In this document: positions 23,201-29,898 of the stretch, one piece after another
How the letters are laid out: each line of letters starts with the position of its first letter
Numbering within the stretch: the first letter of the stretch is position 1
NCBI RefSeq assembly: GCF_001625305.1
Contig: NW_017803932.1
Span: forward strand, 304,989-368,988
DNA length: 64,000 nucleotides
Origin: Branchiostoma belcheri
Taxonomy: Eukaryota; Chordata; Leptocardii; Amphioxiformes; Branchiostomatidae
Reading direction: 5' to 3'
Notes under the pieces: model-generated
Database searches by the model: none
What the model saw: the letters and a program-made list of their open reading frames with translations, nothing else
Told to the model about the DNA's origin: nothing
Translations under genes and position numbers: made by a program

Positions 23201-25843
23201 AGTACGCGTGACGTTTATAAACGCGTATTGTAGCGAGAAACTTGTCATTTTCGGGCCGGTTTTCGCGATCGCCGCGTGCATAAATTTGTCTGAATGTTCC
23301 ATTGTCATGGGTGTTGCTCATCAAAATACGAACTCCTCAAAGCTCTAAATTAGAACAAATTCTAACAAACTAAGCAAGTCTATTAATATTTAAGATTTTT
23401 AGCTACCGTATTGTATTTGTCGATGTCGATTTACCGCAATAAAATCAAGAAATCGGGTAAAATATTTCACAGTCTTCCCCGTAAAAAATGAGACCTTCCG
23501 TTAACCCCAAATGACCTCTCCTTCATGCATGCTGGCGACGCCATGTTGGATATTTCTCGGCTTTCTTCACCACAGTTTTGGCTCATTTTTACGACAAAAT
23601 CCCGGGTAATATCGCCCAGAAAATATCTGGAGCCCTATCTGGTCGCTAGAGAAGCATTATTTTCTAATTTTAGTGGATTTTTCCCCAAAAGAAATGTTGT
23701 CGTAGTTGTCGTAATCGACGCCAAGTTACGACATGCTGGGATGGTTCGCTGGGATTTTTAGGGGCCATTTTTGAGTAATCCGCGCACTTCGAAATTTTGT
23801 TTACTTTTATGATACGAACGCTAGCGAAAAAAAAAAACGCTGCCACATCATGCCCATATTCTTTATTACCCGGTACCCGTTGGATTTTCTTGGCCAACAT
23901 TTGGCAACGTACTCACGGCTGGACTCAGACGGTGGGATTGGCATTTTGGCCGTCTCGGGACCGAAAACATGTGGACGCTGGACGCGTTAGACAGGTAGAC
24001 GCAATGCAAGATTTCTTAACGCTTGAGTCGATGGGAAAAATTCAAGGGACCAAGAAAAAGTGGTCGTAATGGACGAGTGGTCTCTATACAGGGGTGGTCG
24101 TTATTACAGATTTGACTGTATGTATTTCCCAACAACATGACATGTCTACATTTGTACTAGAAATGCTCTCTTTGTTGTCTATTTAAATTCCTAATTGCAA
24201 ATAACAGTTAAAGATTTGTGCATAACAGTTTCTAGTATATCAGTAAGAGCACATTTTAGTATAAGAGACACAGGTTATTTTGGTAAATTTTGGTAATTTT
24301 CCGGGGGGTAAATTTATTCCGGGGGGTATTTTTATTGGATTTTGAAAATTTGTCCGGGGGGGTACGTTTATTCCGGGGGGTATGTTTATTCGGCAGATCA
24401 TTAACATCAATAATTGATCCTTGATACATAGGCTATAAAACAGCAATGTTTTAGCATGTATAGTCATAGCTTTGTTCTCAATCCCTTTTTCCAGCCTTAG
24501 CTTTACCATTTGGGCATGTTTTTTTTTGTTTTTTTCGCCCTGTCGCTTCACATTTTTCATGAAAAAATCCGAGAACCAACAAATTAAATTGGTGTGGCCT
24601 TAAAATACCTTTGTTCATTGTAGGACAACAGTTAGTTTACATGTAAAATGTGCGTGTCATCTTAATTTTTACCATTTTCGCCTTAGACTGTTATCCTGTG
24701 TACACTGACCCTCCCCCTTCCTGTGTATCGTACAGGTTAACCGGCTGCCAGTGAGCGGGGACGTGTCGGGATCCACTGGGACTCTCACCATGGTGCTGGT
24801 CACCAAGGAGAAGAAACAGAAAAGTGAGAAACCACCCTTAGTCACATTAAAGTTTCCTGTTATTTTGAAATTTTAAGGAAGAATAATCATTTCATGAACA
24901 TTGCAGAATTTTAGTTTTTTTTCCTGATCTTTTTGTTGAGGTGCATTCCAAATCTTTTTGACATTGTCACACCTCATGTCAGTGTCGTCAACAGGATTTT
25001 TATATTACTTGTCTCCATCTCCAAGTTTCTTATGCTAGACACTATGACATGTGGTTCTACCAAGTGCAAACAGCACATACCCTTGTATGCATGTGTGCCA
25101 AAAGAGAAATCATATGCAACAGGAGTCATTCTGATGCAATGTTGACCAAACAACCATCACCACCATTTTGGGTATGTGCTAGTGCAGCCAAGGTTTGGAA
25201 AGTGGCTCAGACAGTGTGTCATGTTTCTGAAGCGGCCGCCCTGTTACGGGAGGCCGGTACAGGTCGGTAAGGCACGTACATGTAACAAGGTGCATCTGTT
25301 GTTTCTCAGAAGCTTACCAGCTAACCACCCATCATCTTAATGCAGTAATGCGAATAGGCAAGAAGGCTAAGGATAAGGAGGCAGAGTCAAAGAGTCAAAC
25401 CATCGAGGCGGTCAACAGGTTGATTTGTACGTCCAAGAGCCAGAGCAGCCCTCTAAAAGGTAAACACCACACAGAGAACAGTCAGCTGCTAAAGTTGTTT
25501 TCTTTGTTAAAGTCAGTTTTCAAGTACCAGTAGACAAACTAAATCTGTGGCATGCTGTAATCAACATCTGTGGTGAAGTCTTCTGTTGTGGTTCCTAAAA
25601 TAGATTCTTTTGTGTATTGATTAGGATACAAGATTTAAGTCTATCATTATGTCTATCATATGGTACCTCCTTGTATTGCTTGAGTGTCTGTCACTTTAGC
25701 TTGTGGATGTCCTTCCCTATACAGTAACCATCGATGGATCTGATTGGACGGGAGTGAAGTTTTTCCAGCTGTCTGCCCAATGGCAGACGCACATCAAGCA
25801 CTTCCCTGTGGGCCTGTTTGGCCACACCGAGACAGCTTGTTAG
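2007..25843 (+). CDS. PACS: PACS family sorting adaptor (phosphofurin acidic cluster sorting protein), 3' part of gene, 26 exons
   Basis: Cytosolic adaptor that binds CK2-phosphorylated acidic clusters on cargo such as furin and links it to AP-1/COPI trafficking (family knowledge). The 26 exons listed separately join in consistent phase into 2871 nt, about 956 codons with a TAG stop. Landmarks in order: furin-binding region with YPHFLKRD and RRKRYKNR; acidic cluster [20 protein letters not shown]; basic segment ending [19 protein letters not shown]; a serine-rich middle; then the conserved C-terminal domain with [47 protein letters not shown] and a final [10 protein letters not shown]. Vertebrates have PACS1 and PACS2; this looks like the single pre-duplication gene, so I give no paralogue number. 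Human PACS1 is about 960 residues; this protein is longer, since its N-terminal exons lie left of the window. Odd: an extra 60-codon exon (8736-8915) and a long middle region with little match to human. Confidence 0.95.
2406..3192 (-). other. Intron block with stacked short open frames, probably non-coding
   Basis: Part of the intron 2097-3768. Three short minus-strand frames lie end to end here and the base composition is less AT-rich than the flanks. The translations show no recognisable motif. A conserved non-coding element or an old repeat would also fit. I see nothing else in this intron. Confidence 0.25.
3769..3894 (+). CDS. PACS: PACS exon: core of furin-binding region
   Basis: 42 codons, phase 0 to 0, acceptor ttttgcag and donor GTGAGA. 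It begins [16 protein letters not shown], continues [14 protein letters not shown] and ends [10 protein letters not shown]. This is the most conserved block of the family; the basic RRKRY run overlaps the CK2-binding stretch and the site of the recurrent human PACS1 Arg203 change (established knowledge). Confidence 0.97.
3895..7944 (+). other. Large PACS intron, nothing recognised
   Basis: About 4 kb, AT-rich, with scattered homopolymer runs. Open frames are short and without motifs. I see no exon, RNA gene or clear repeat. Confidence 0.6.
7945..8095 (+). CDS. PACS: PACS exon: end of furin-binding region
   Basis: 50 codons plus one base (phase 0 to 1), acceptor tttacccag, donor GTAAAT. It encodes [17 protein letters not shown] and [18 protein letters not shown], matching the IKIYSLSSQPIDHEG segment of human PACS1. 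The end is basic (GGRRKAEST). Confidence 0.93.
8193..8260. repeat. (TA)n microsatellite
   Basis: 34 uninterrupted TA units in the intron between the end of the furin-binding exon and the 180-bp cassette exon. Confidence 0.99.
8736..8915 (+). CDS. PACS: PACS candidate cassette exon, 60 codons, phase 1-1
   Basis: Exactly 180 nt, acceptor gtgtag, donor GTTGGT. It reads [20 protein letters not shown], then a stretch rich in D, G, N and P ([14 protein letters not shown]). It starts with two bases that complete the upstream phase-1 codon and ends with one base completed by the next exon, so the neighbours also join in frame without it. Human PACS1 and PACS2 have no such segment here as I recall them. 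The codon use is clearly coding-like (third positions mostly C or G), unlike the AT-rich flanks. Both splice sites are weaker than the neighbours', which fits alternative use. Confidence 0.75.
   Translation: MNVASACSPPPTCTSTTCCGSRGETWPLPTSVTSGRTDPPMTQYRTGTMVNPTWTQRLR
8916..9594 (+). repeat. Pyrimidine-rich intron with 41-bp minisatellite
   Basis: The whole intron is C/T-rich on the sense strand. From about 9401 to 9535 a 41-bp unit beginning CCTTTGCACCTTGTGCTCCC is repeated about three times (CTTTGCA at 9403 and 9444, then 9485). The repeat ends about 60 bases before the next exon. Confidence 0.8.
9595..9695 (+). CDS. PACS: PACS exon: acidic serine cluster
   Basis: Phase 1 to 0, acceptor cgcagcag, donor GTCAGC. 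After the split aspartate codon it encodes [18 protein letters not shown] and [10 protein letters not shown]. It corresponds to the human PACS1 autoregulatory acidic cluster (SEEEEESFSSEQEGSDD), whose serine is a CK2 site that controls cargo binding (family knowledge). Several S-x-x-E/D sites are kept here. Confidence 0.95.
9725..9920. repeat. Degenerate minisatellite, ~30-bp unit
   Basis: Just after the acidic-cluster exon, a unit like CATGTCCTTAAGTTGGATAT is repeated about five to six times with substitutions and one longer interruption. It is intronic and has no coding meaning. Confidence 0.75.
10318..10390 (+). repeat. tRNA-derived SINE-like fragment
   Basis: The piece contains TAGCGTAATGGG, close to a tRNA A box, and about 40 bases later GAGTTTGAACCCG, close to a B box. 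It does not close into a cloverleaf, so it is a SINE head or decayed tRNA copy rather than a working tRNA gene. Confidence 0.5.
11593..11670 (+). CDS. PACS: PACS exon: basic linker after acidic cluster
   Basis: 26 codons, phase 0 to 0, donor GTAAGT. It encodes [19 protein letters not shown] and ends PTLSR. It aligns with the DLFYEDEDLRKVKKTRRK segment of human PACS1. Confidence 0.92.
12762..12821 (+). CDS. PACS: PACS exon: basic helix-like segment
   Basis: 20 codons, phase 0 to 0, acceptor cttgcag. It encodes [17 protein letters not shown], matching IKQKFVALLKRFKVSDE of human PACS1. Confidence 0.95.
13162..13325 (+). CDS. PACS: PACS exon: acidic middle-region start
   Basis: Phase 0 to 2, acceptor gcacag, donor GTTAGT. 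It encodes [20 protein letters not shown] and ends [11 protein letters not shown]. It aligns with the [22 protein letters not shown]...STPKPKLK stretch of human PACS1. Confidence 0.94.
13612..13666 (+). CDS. PACS: PACS exon: PFF...SQ segment
   Basis: Phase 2 to 0, acceptor ttttttag, donor GTGAGC. It completes the split arginine and encodes [18 protein letters not shown], the counterpart of KPFFEGMSQSSSQTE in human PACS1. Confidence 0.9.
14558..14611 (+). CDS. PACS: PACS exon: middle region
   Basis: 18 codons, phase 0 to 0, acceptor ctacag, donor GTACTG. It encodes [18 protein letters not shown]. It does not align clearly with human PACS; it is supported by splice sites, phase and coding composition. 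Confidence 0.75.
14654..14682. repeat. (CA)n microsatellite
   Basis: Short (CA)n tract, interrupted once by an A run, in the intron after the preceding PACS exon. Confidence 0.9.
14892..14978 (+). CDS. PACS: PACS exon: middle region
   Basis: 29 codons, phase 0 to 0, acceptor ttgacag, donor GTGTGT. It encodes [20 protein letters not shown] and ends SLSPQ. Serine/proline-rich, as expected for the phosphorylated middle region of PACS. Confidence 0.82.
15415..15534 (+). CDS. PACS: PACS exon: RS-rich middle region
   Basis: 40 codons, phase 0 to 0, acceptor ccgcag, donor GTTTGT. It encodes [20 protein letters not shown] and then a basic tail ending NSTGLPEAQ. The run of R-x-x-S sites suggests basophilic kinase targets (inference). 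Confidence 0.85.
16086..16163 (+). CDS. PACS: PACS exon: middle region
   Basis: 26 codons, phase 0 to 0, acceptor cacaacag, donor GTATAC. It encodes [20 protein letters not shown] and ends LGVVNE. No clear human counterpart. Confidence 0.72.
16882..16965 (+). CDS. PACS: PACS exon: middle region
   Basis: 28 codons, phase 0 to 0, acceptor ctcaatag, donor GTAGAA. It encodes [20 protein letters not shown] and ends NASQYDK. No clear human counterpart; supported by splice sites and phase only. Confidence 0.68.
17607..17675 (+). CDS. PACS: PACS exon: middle region
   Basis: 23 codons, phase 0 to 0, acceptor cttgcag, donor GTAAAT. It encodes [20 protein letters not shown] and WGT. Confidence 0.75.
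18576..18680 (+). CDS. PACS: PACS exon: start of conserved C-terminal domain
   Basis: 35 codons, phase 0 to 0, acceptor ttccag, donor GTAAGC. It encodes [20 protein letters not shown] and ends [12 protein letters not shown], a close match to IPRKVVYDQLNQIL...VILVNTTDWQGQ of human PACS1. Confidence 0.96.
18905..18980. repeat. Degenerate GAAT/GGAT tetranucleotide tract
   Basis: A short run of GAAT units followed by TGGATGGATGGATAGG-type units, in a PACS intron. Confidence 0.75.
19043..19155 (+). CDS. PACS: PACS exon: C-terminal domain
   Basis: Phase 0 to 2, acceptor cctccag, donor GTGAGT. It encodes [20 protein letters not shown] and ends FLVAKIQK plus a split phenylalanine. It matches VAELLQDQRKPVVCTCST...LLTRIQRY in human PACS1. 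Confidence 0.94.
19652..19806 (+). CDS. PACS: PACS exon: C-terminal domain
   Basis: Phase 2 to 1, acceptor cccacag, donor GTAAAC. It encodes [20 protein letters not shown], then [13 protein letters not shown] and ends FYIVPLG. It matches the VAAVGGQSYLSSILRFFV...FLIIPLG block of human PACS1. Confidence 0.96.
20156..20269 (+). CDS. PACS: PACS exon: C-terminal domain
   Basis: Phase 1 to 1, acceptor ttttcag, donor GTCAGT. It encodes [19 protein letters not shown] and a WKEAFDKPD segment, matching VAKYLGSVDSKYSSSF...WRDLFSRSE of human PACS1. Confidence 0.95.
20542..20687 (+). CDS. PACS: PACS exon: C-terminal domain
   Basis: Phase 1 to 0, acceptor gttgcag, donor GTAAGC. It encodes [20 protein letters not shown], then [13 protein letters not shown] and ends FIPFVG. 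The [11 protein letters not shown] run is nearly identical in vertebrates. Confidence 0.97.
21000..21199 (+). CDS. PACS: PACS exon: serine-rich loop of C-terminal domain
   Basis: Phase 0 to 2, acceptor ttttaag, donor GTTGGT. It encodes [20 protein letters not shown] and then a Ser/Thr/Pro-rich stretch with [13 protein letters not shown]. It is the counterpart of the variable VKVGLVEDSPST...ATATPPSSPSM loop of human PACS1. Confidence 0.92.
21732..21809 (+). CDS. PACS: PACS exon: candidate small cassette, phase 2-2
   Basis: 78 nt, phase 2 to 2, acceptor tttccag, donor GTTTGT. It encodes [19 protein letters not shown] and ALAMYI. The flanking exons also join in frame without it, so it may be optional. 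It lies in the variable loop and has no clear human match. Confidence 0.72.
22642..22783 (+). CDS. PACS: PACS exon: LQIDYWL segment
   Basis: Phase 2 to 0, acceptor caccag after a C-rich tract, donor GTAATG. It encodes [20 protein letters not shown], a lysine-rich KEKDKDKKE run, and ends KTSVRWLQ. It matches [21 protein letters not shown] of human PACS1. Confidence 0.95.
23008..24599. mobile_element. Non-autonomous DNA transposon, PIF/Harbinger-like, 32-bp TIRs, TTA duplication
   Basis: The ends are perfect 32-bp inverted repeats, 23008-23039 and 24568-24599, starting GGCCACACCAATTTAATTTG. The trinucleotide TTA flanks both sides (23005-23007 and 24600-24602). A 3-bp TWA target duplication with short TIRs is the hallmark of the PIF/Harbinger superfamily (established knowledge); I assign the superfamily from that alone. 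The 1592-bp interior is richer in CpG than the surrounding intron and has only short frames with no transposase or Myb-like motif, so the copy is non-autonomous. The perfect TIRs argue for a fairly recent insertion into the PACS intron. Confidence 0.88.
24299..24392. repeat. G-rich short repeats inside the transposon
   Basis: Four copies of CCGGGGGGTA followed by TTTATT (at 24301, 24319, 24354 and 24373) in two closely spaced pairs separated by an AT-rich spacer. Found near the right end of the TIR element. Confidence 0.85.
24736..24823 (+). CDS. PACS: PACS exon: C-terminal domain
   Basis: Phase 0 to 1, acceptor gtacag, donor GTGAGA. It encodes [19 protein letters not shown] and [10 protein letters not shown], matching [28 protein letters not shown] of human PACS1. 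Confidence 0.96.
25346..25459 (+). CDS. PACS: PACS exon: C-terminal domain
   Basis: Phase 1 to 1, acceptor atgcag, donor GTAAAC. It encodes [20 protein letters not shown] and ends [13 protein letters not shown], matching [26 protein letters not shown] of human PACS1. Confidence 0.95.
25725..25843 (+). CDS. PACS: PACS terminal coding exon
   Basis: Phase 1 start, acceptor atacag, stop TAG at 25841-25843. It encodes [20 protein letters not shown] and ends [15 protein letters not shown], matching [20 protein letters not shown]...[14 protein letters not shown], the C-terminus of human PACS1. Confidence 0.97.
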
Positions 25844-26070
25844 TCAGACGGTCCCGACTTCAGCCCCAACGGAGTTCTGTCCAGCAAGGTGTCTCTCGGC
25901 TGCTGCTGCCAGCCTGTTCCTCTCCCTCCTCAACTCGTCAGCTGATCGCCGGTTATCGTGTTTAAACCTTCCGCTTTCTGCATCACATTGTGCCAGGCCT
26001 ATGCCGACAACACAACAACTGCCCTACACCAAGAAAGCCTTTCCTTTCCTATTTTTTATTAACAAATTAA

Positions 26071-26076
26071 AATAAA
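26071..26076 (+). terminator. PACS: Poly(A) signal AATAAA, PACS
   Basis: First canonical AATAAA after the PACS stop, about 230 bases downstream, within an AT-rich stretch. A longer 3' UTR is possible because vertebrate PACS transcripts have long ones. Confidence 0.65.
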
Positions 26077-28204
26077 GTAACATTTTTATAACTCATTGTT
26101 ATACTTGCAAAGAGCCAGCCAAAGTGTCAGTGTACGTACCTTCTTTGCATTTTTACTTAAAGCTTGATTCATACCTTTTTTCCTTAAAAGGAATGTGTCA
26201 AAGCTAAATGCAGCATGGCACATTAGTGTGGCAGTACGGGTCTCGCACTAAGCTTTGGACACATCAAACCAGGTGAACAAGCAGCCCGGTTGTTGGACAG
26301 TAAGTCATTGTTACCTTCTGCGAGGGGTCATTGCAAAGACCATAAACGTCATGATACCTGTAGAATGTGTTTTCTCACAAGTGGACAAATCTTCAAAAAA
26401 GAACAGAGCGCTTAGAACAAAATGAATGACGACAGCCGGGGCCAATTTTCGGAAAGGAAGGGTATCATCAGATCTAGAACAAAGTGAAGGTAGATGGCCT
26501 CAAAAGGACTTTGGAGTATGTTTTCGCCAGGCAGCATCAATGTATATACTAAAGGGCTGAGTAGATTGAGGGATTGTGTCATAAGGCACTTAGTGCTTGT
26601 GTTCGTTTGTGTGCACACATGTGTGCATGCATGCGTGTGTGCATATGTGCGTGTGTGTGTCTGTGGTGTTCTGTACACCCTCGTACACTATAAGTGACTG
26701 TAATTGTTAAAAGTGGTTGTGCAAGAAGTTGGGACTAACTGAATGTGTAAACAAATAGTAAAGACGTATTATTAAACTAAATTGAAAGTACTAAGAGCAC
26801 CTACACACCAGTAGATGTGCAATGTTGTCAACTAATTTTTATGTGTGGTATCAAATTAACAATTACTGTTAAAACGAAATGCTAATTGCTGCTTAATCTG
26901 CTTGTGATGTTCCTCAATTGTTTTGTAATGGCTCACCTGTAAATGGTTAAGAAAAATCATACTTAATGTAATAGGAACACTGACATACTAGAATATTATG
27001 TAATAATTATGGTAGTTGTAACTTTTGAAATTTTCTGTGTTTATGACACTACTTGTGCTTAATAATGATATATTGTTGTTGATCCTGGTAATTTGTAAGA
27101 TAGAACAGAACTGCTAAATCTATTTTACAATCTTATTTCTTGTTATATTTATGTTCCTTCACAATTGTTTCCTCCAAACTTGGTTATTAAGTGGAACCCA
27201 ATATTTCAGTGACATACATTGTACATGTACATTGTTTTGTGGATGACTTACTGAAGTTTGTAACAGTGTAGCACTAAGACTATACATTATAACTCTCCCA
27301 CCCTTGTATTGCATATATTATTTTCCAGCCTGGTGCTGTGATATTACATGTAGTAGTATGTGTATTATTTTTGGGGGTGACGCCTCTGGGGCGTAGCTGT
27401 TTTGTACTTTTTATTTAAATCAGTTTGGATAACTTTGTACAATTTTCACTGACTTTTTCACTGACCTTTGTTAATATTACTATTGTTGTAGACAGTTTTG
27501 TGGATGACTCATATGTCTTTGTATGAATTATTGTAACAGTTATAACTAGTGTTGACATGTGTTAACAATATTGGCTGTGATCTTAGGATAGGGGCCATGA
27601 CAGTGTTTGCTGATTTTTGGTGCTGAGTATAACGAAAGGACAAATGTGCATATGAAAGGTGCGACCATCACATGTGGAAAAGTTTTTTTTGTTTCTTTTG
27701 TTTTCCTTCTCCAGCATTACCAGTGACAACCCTGCAGATTTCTGCAAGTCTTCCATATGGGGAATGGTTTTTGGAATATGCCATTTATGTTTCAAGATGG
27801 GGGACAGGGTTGTGGAACACACAAAAGATGAGTTCTATCAACACTGATTCAGAAACAAGTTTGTAACTGTTGTCAATGAAATGAATACTTCAAATCAATG
27901 ACATTAAAACCCATTAGATATAATTCTTAATTTATAAAATCCTCCCCCCAAAGGAACTAGAAGTGGACCATTCCTCATTAAAGCCATAAACACTTTGACT
28001 TGCCATAGAAGAAATATTGTATAGATCTTTCCCCAGAGATCCTCTATGCCATAACTTGACTCACCAGTTGATGTTGCAGTCCATGTGAAAATAGTATTTT
28101 TGCAAGCTTTGTGTTATTGTTGTAACTGCAGATTTGTGCTCAATTCATGTTTTATTATGTGCTTAGTTCATGTTGTGTTACTGAAATGATTGTCTACAGC
28201 TAAT
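26077..28204. other. Convergent intergenic region, nothing recognised
   Basis: AT-rich, between the ends of the plus-strand PACS gene and the minus-strand propeller gene. It may include extended PACS 3' UTR. A degenerate (TG)n tract lies at about 26601-26662. Open frames are short and without motifs. Confidence 0.6.
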
Positions 28205-28217
28205 ATCGCTAATTGAA

Positions 28218-28483
28218 GTAAAACGTTAAACTTTATTTCAACACACAATTCACAGGGATCAAAATTTCAGCGACCACTGTCGCCTTCATCAGGATAATTA
28301 AAGACCAATCACTTCACAACGTGATCTCGCAAGAGTTACGGTTTACAAACACGTTCACACGAGACTTTTATCCTGATGAAGGCGACAGTGGTTGCTGAAA
28401 ATTTGATCCCTGTGAATTGTGTGTTGGAATAAAGTTTAACGTTTTACTATGATTACTACCAACACAGATGAACTTTCATGATA
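28218..28483. mobile_element. Inverted-repeat Penelope-type insertion with 13-bp target duplication
   Basis: The 13-bp word ATCGCTAATTGAA occurs at 28205-28217 and 28484-28496 and bounds a 266-bp insertion. Inside, the arms 28218-28296 and 28370-28447 are inverted near-copies around a 73-bp unique spacer. Each arm holds CTGATGA, a 6-bp stem II and GAAA, the boxes of a hammerhead ribozyme, followed by an AT-rich tail. The right arm continues into a 36-bp tail ending TTTCATGATA. Inverted terminal copies, hammerhead motifs and target duplications of this size are known for Penelope-like elements (established knowledge). No coding sequence is present. Confidence 0.75.
28372..28410 (+). ncRNA. Hammerhead-like core, right arm
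   Basis: CTGATGA is followed by GGCGAC and TTGCT-type arms that form a 6-bp stem II, then GAAA. The inverted left arm (28254-28294, minus strand) has GTCGCT where this arm has GTTGCT; both pair with GGCGAC, by a G-C or a G-U pair, so the stem is kept. Stems I and III are not convincing, so self-cleavage is only a possibility. Confidence 0.5.
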
Positions 28484-28496
28484 ATCGCTAATTGAA

Positions 28497-29548
28497 TTGA
28501 ATAGATGGAATTTGGGACTGTACAACGGATGTAATGGTTAAAGTTGTCATCTTAAGCTGCATTTCCTCTGGAACCTGTGAGGGGGCGCTTATGTAGAACC
28601 ATGCAGCAGCAGAGGGTCCCCATGTCATGGACAGTCAGGTTTAAACTCTGTACATTTTGGTGAGCAAGAGCAGCTCACTGTCAGACTACTCAGCACAAAA
28701 TATCTCTTGTTCTCTCCTCTTTGTCTATTGATAATTAATGTCAGATTGAGGGCTTATAGTTCACGTAGGTGTACTATGTGCCAAAGTGCTATATGACAAA
28801 AAGTAATAGTACTAGAATAGATACCTGTATGCATTGGTCTTGTAAAGATTAGCACAGAAATGTTTATTTTCTTATAAGTACACGTCACTTCCTCTCATTG
28901 CATCTCTGTGTGTCTACCAAGTTACAGTTAAGAGTTTTACTGCTCCCTATAGCTAATAGTGTATAAGTAGTATTACAGGTTTGTTCAGTGTAGAATAGAA
29001 TATTCATCAGATTTAACTTTACTGTTATGGTGGGAAATGTTGTGTATTGAAGTGGGATAGTTCATAGGGTCCGTACACTGATAATACTGTATTTGCCTTG
29101 TGCAACAGTGACATCTAGTTGGTGAGGCAGGTACTGCAACATCCCAATATCTTCAATTGGAAACACTAGCAGATAAGAAGACTTTGTTACAAGGACAGCT
29201 ATTAAACACCTCTCAAGCCATGAGAAGCAAATACTACGCCAAAAACATGTAGTGCACTATGTGAAAGTTGCAAGTTTAACCAGATACATGATGTACAGAC
29301 TTGTGAACTCCACTTATCCAGAATGAAATGACAGTTTTATACTCCAGTTACTATCATGTACAAGGTCAACATTATTGCTATCATTATCCAAGAACATTAC
29401 TCAACACCTGCTTGGCTCACTGGATATTGCAGACACATTATATACATGGACTTCAAAGGAAACTGACTGGTGCTGGGTTTTTTTACTTCTCAATATTAGT
29501 GATAAGTTAGGAAGCTGAAGTAACAAGAAAACATGCTTTACAAATATG
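28497..29548. other. Intergenic sequence, nothing recognised
   Basis: AT-rich with no motif-bearing open frame, repeat or RNA gene that I can identify. Confidence 0.6.
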
Positions 29549-29554
29549 ACTTTA
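29549..29554 (-). terminator. Poly(A) signal AATAAA, propeller gene
   Basis: TTTATT on the plus strand reads AATAAA on the minus strand, about 207 bases beyond the stop codon of the minus-strand gene. Confidence 0.65.
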
Positions 29555-29760
29555 TTGTGGTGGATACAGAAACAAAATACACATTTGATTCAGAAGATAG
29601 AAACAATTTGATACCTTAATGTAGTAACATTTACGTCCATCATTTGAAATTTAGCATAACTTGAATTTTTCTTGGGTGGAAGTGCTACAATATGACATGA
29701 TTGGAACAATAGCAAGAGATCATAAGTAAGACAGTCTACAGACACTCAGAAGTGACCTCA

Positions 29761-29898
29761 TCACCTGGATGTGGTCAGTTTCAGGGCCTGTACAGTGTTG
29801 TCCAGACAACCGACCACCACCTCCACATTTCCATCCCTGTCCACATCTGCTGTTGCCATGGAAACGACCCAGTCTGGGGTCTTGTGCTGACAGACCCT
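29761..29898 (-). CDS. Propeller gene terminal coding exon
   Basis: 45 codons plus TGA, acceptor tttcccag, phase 0. It encodes RVCQHKTPDWVVSMATADVD, then RDGNVEVVVGCLDNTVQALK and a short tail. The D-V-D-R-D-G loop followed by EVVVG is the FG-GAP/VCBS pattern. Confidence 0.9.
   Translation of the reverse strand, partial: RVCQHKTPDWVVSMATADVDRDGNVEVVVGCLDNTVQALKLTTSR

Noticed and set aside
22962-24069. Plus-strand frames of 78-128 codons inside or overlapping the TIR element
   Set aside because: They are short, lack any transposase or DNA-binding motif, and one starts outside the element.
26601-26697. Cysteine/valine-rich frame
   Set aside because: It is a translation of a (TG)n-type tract.
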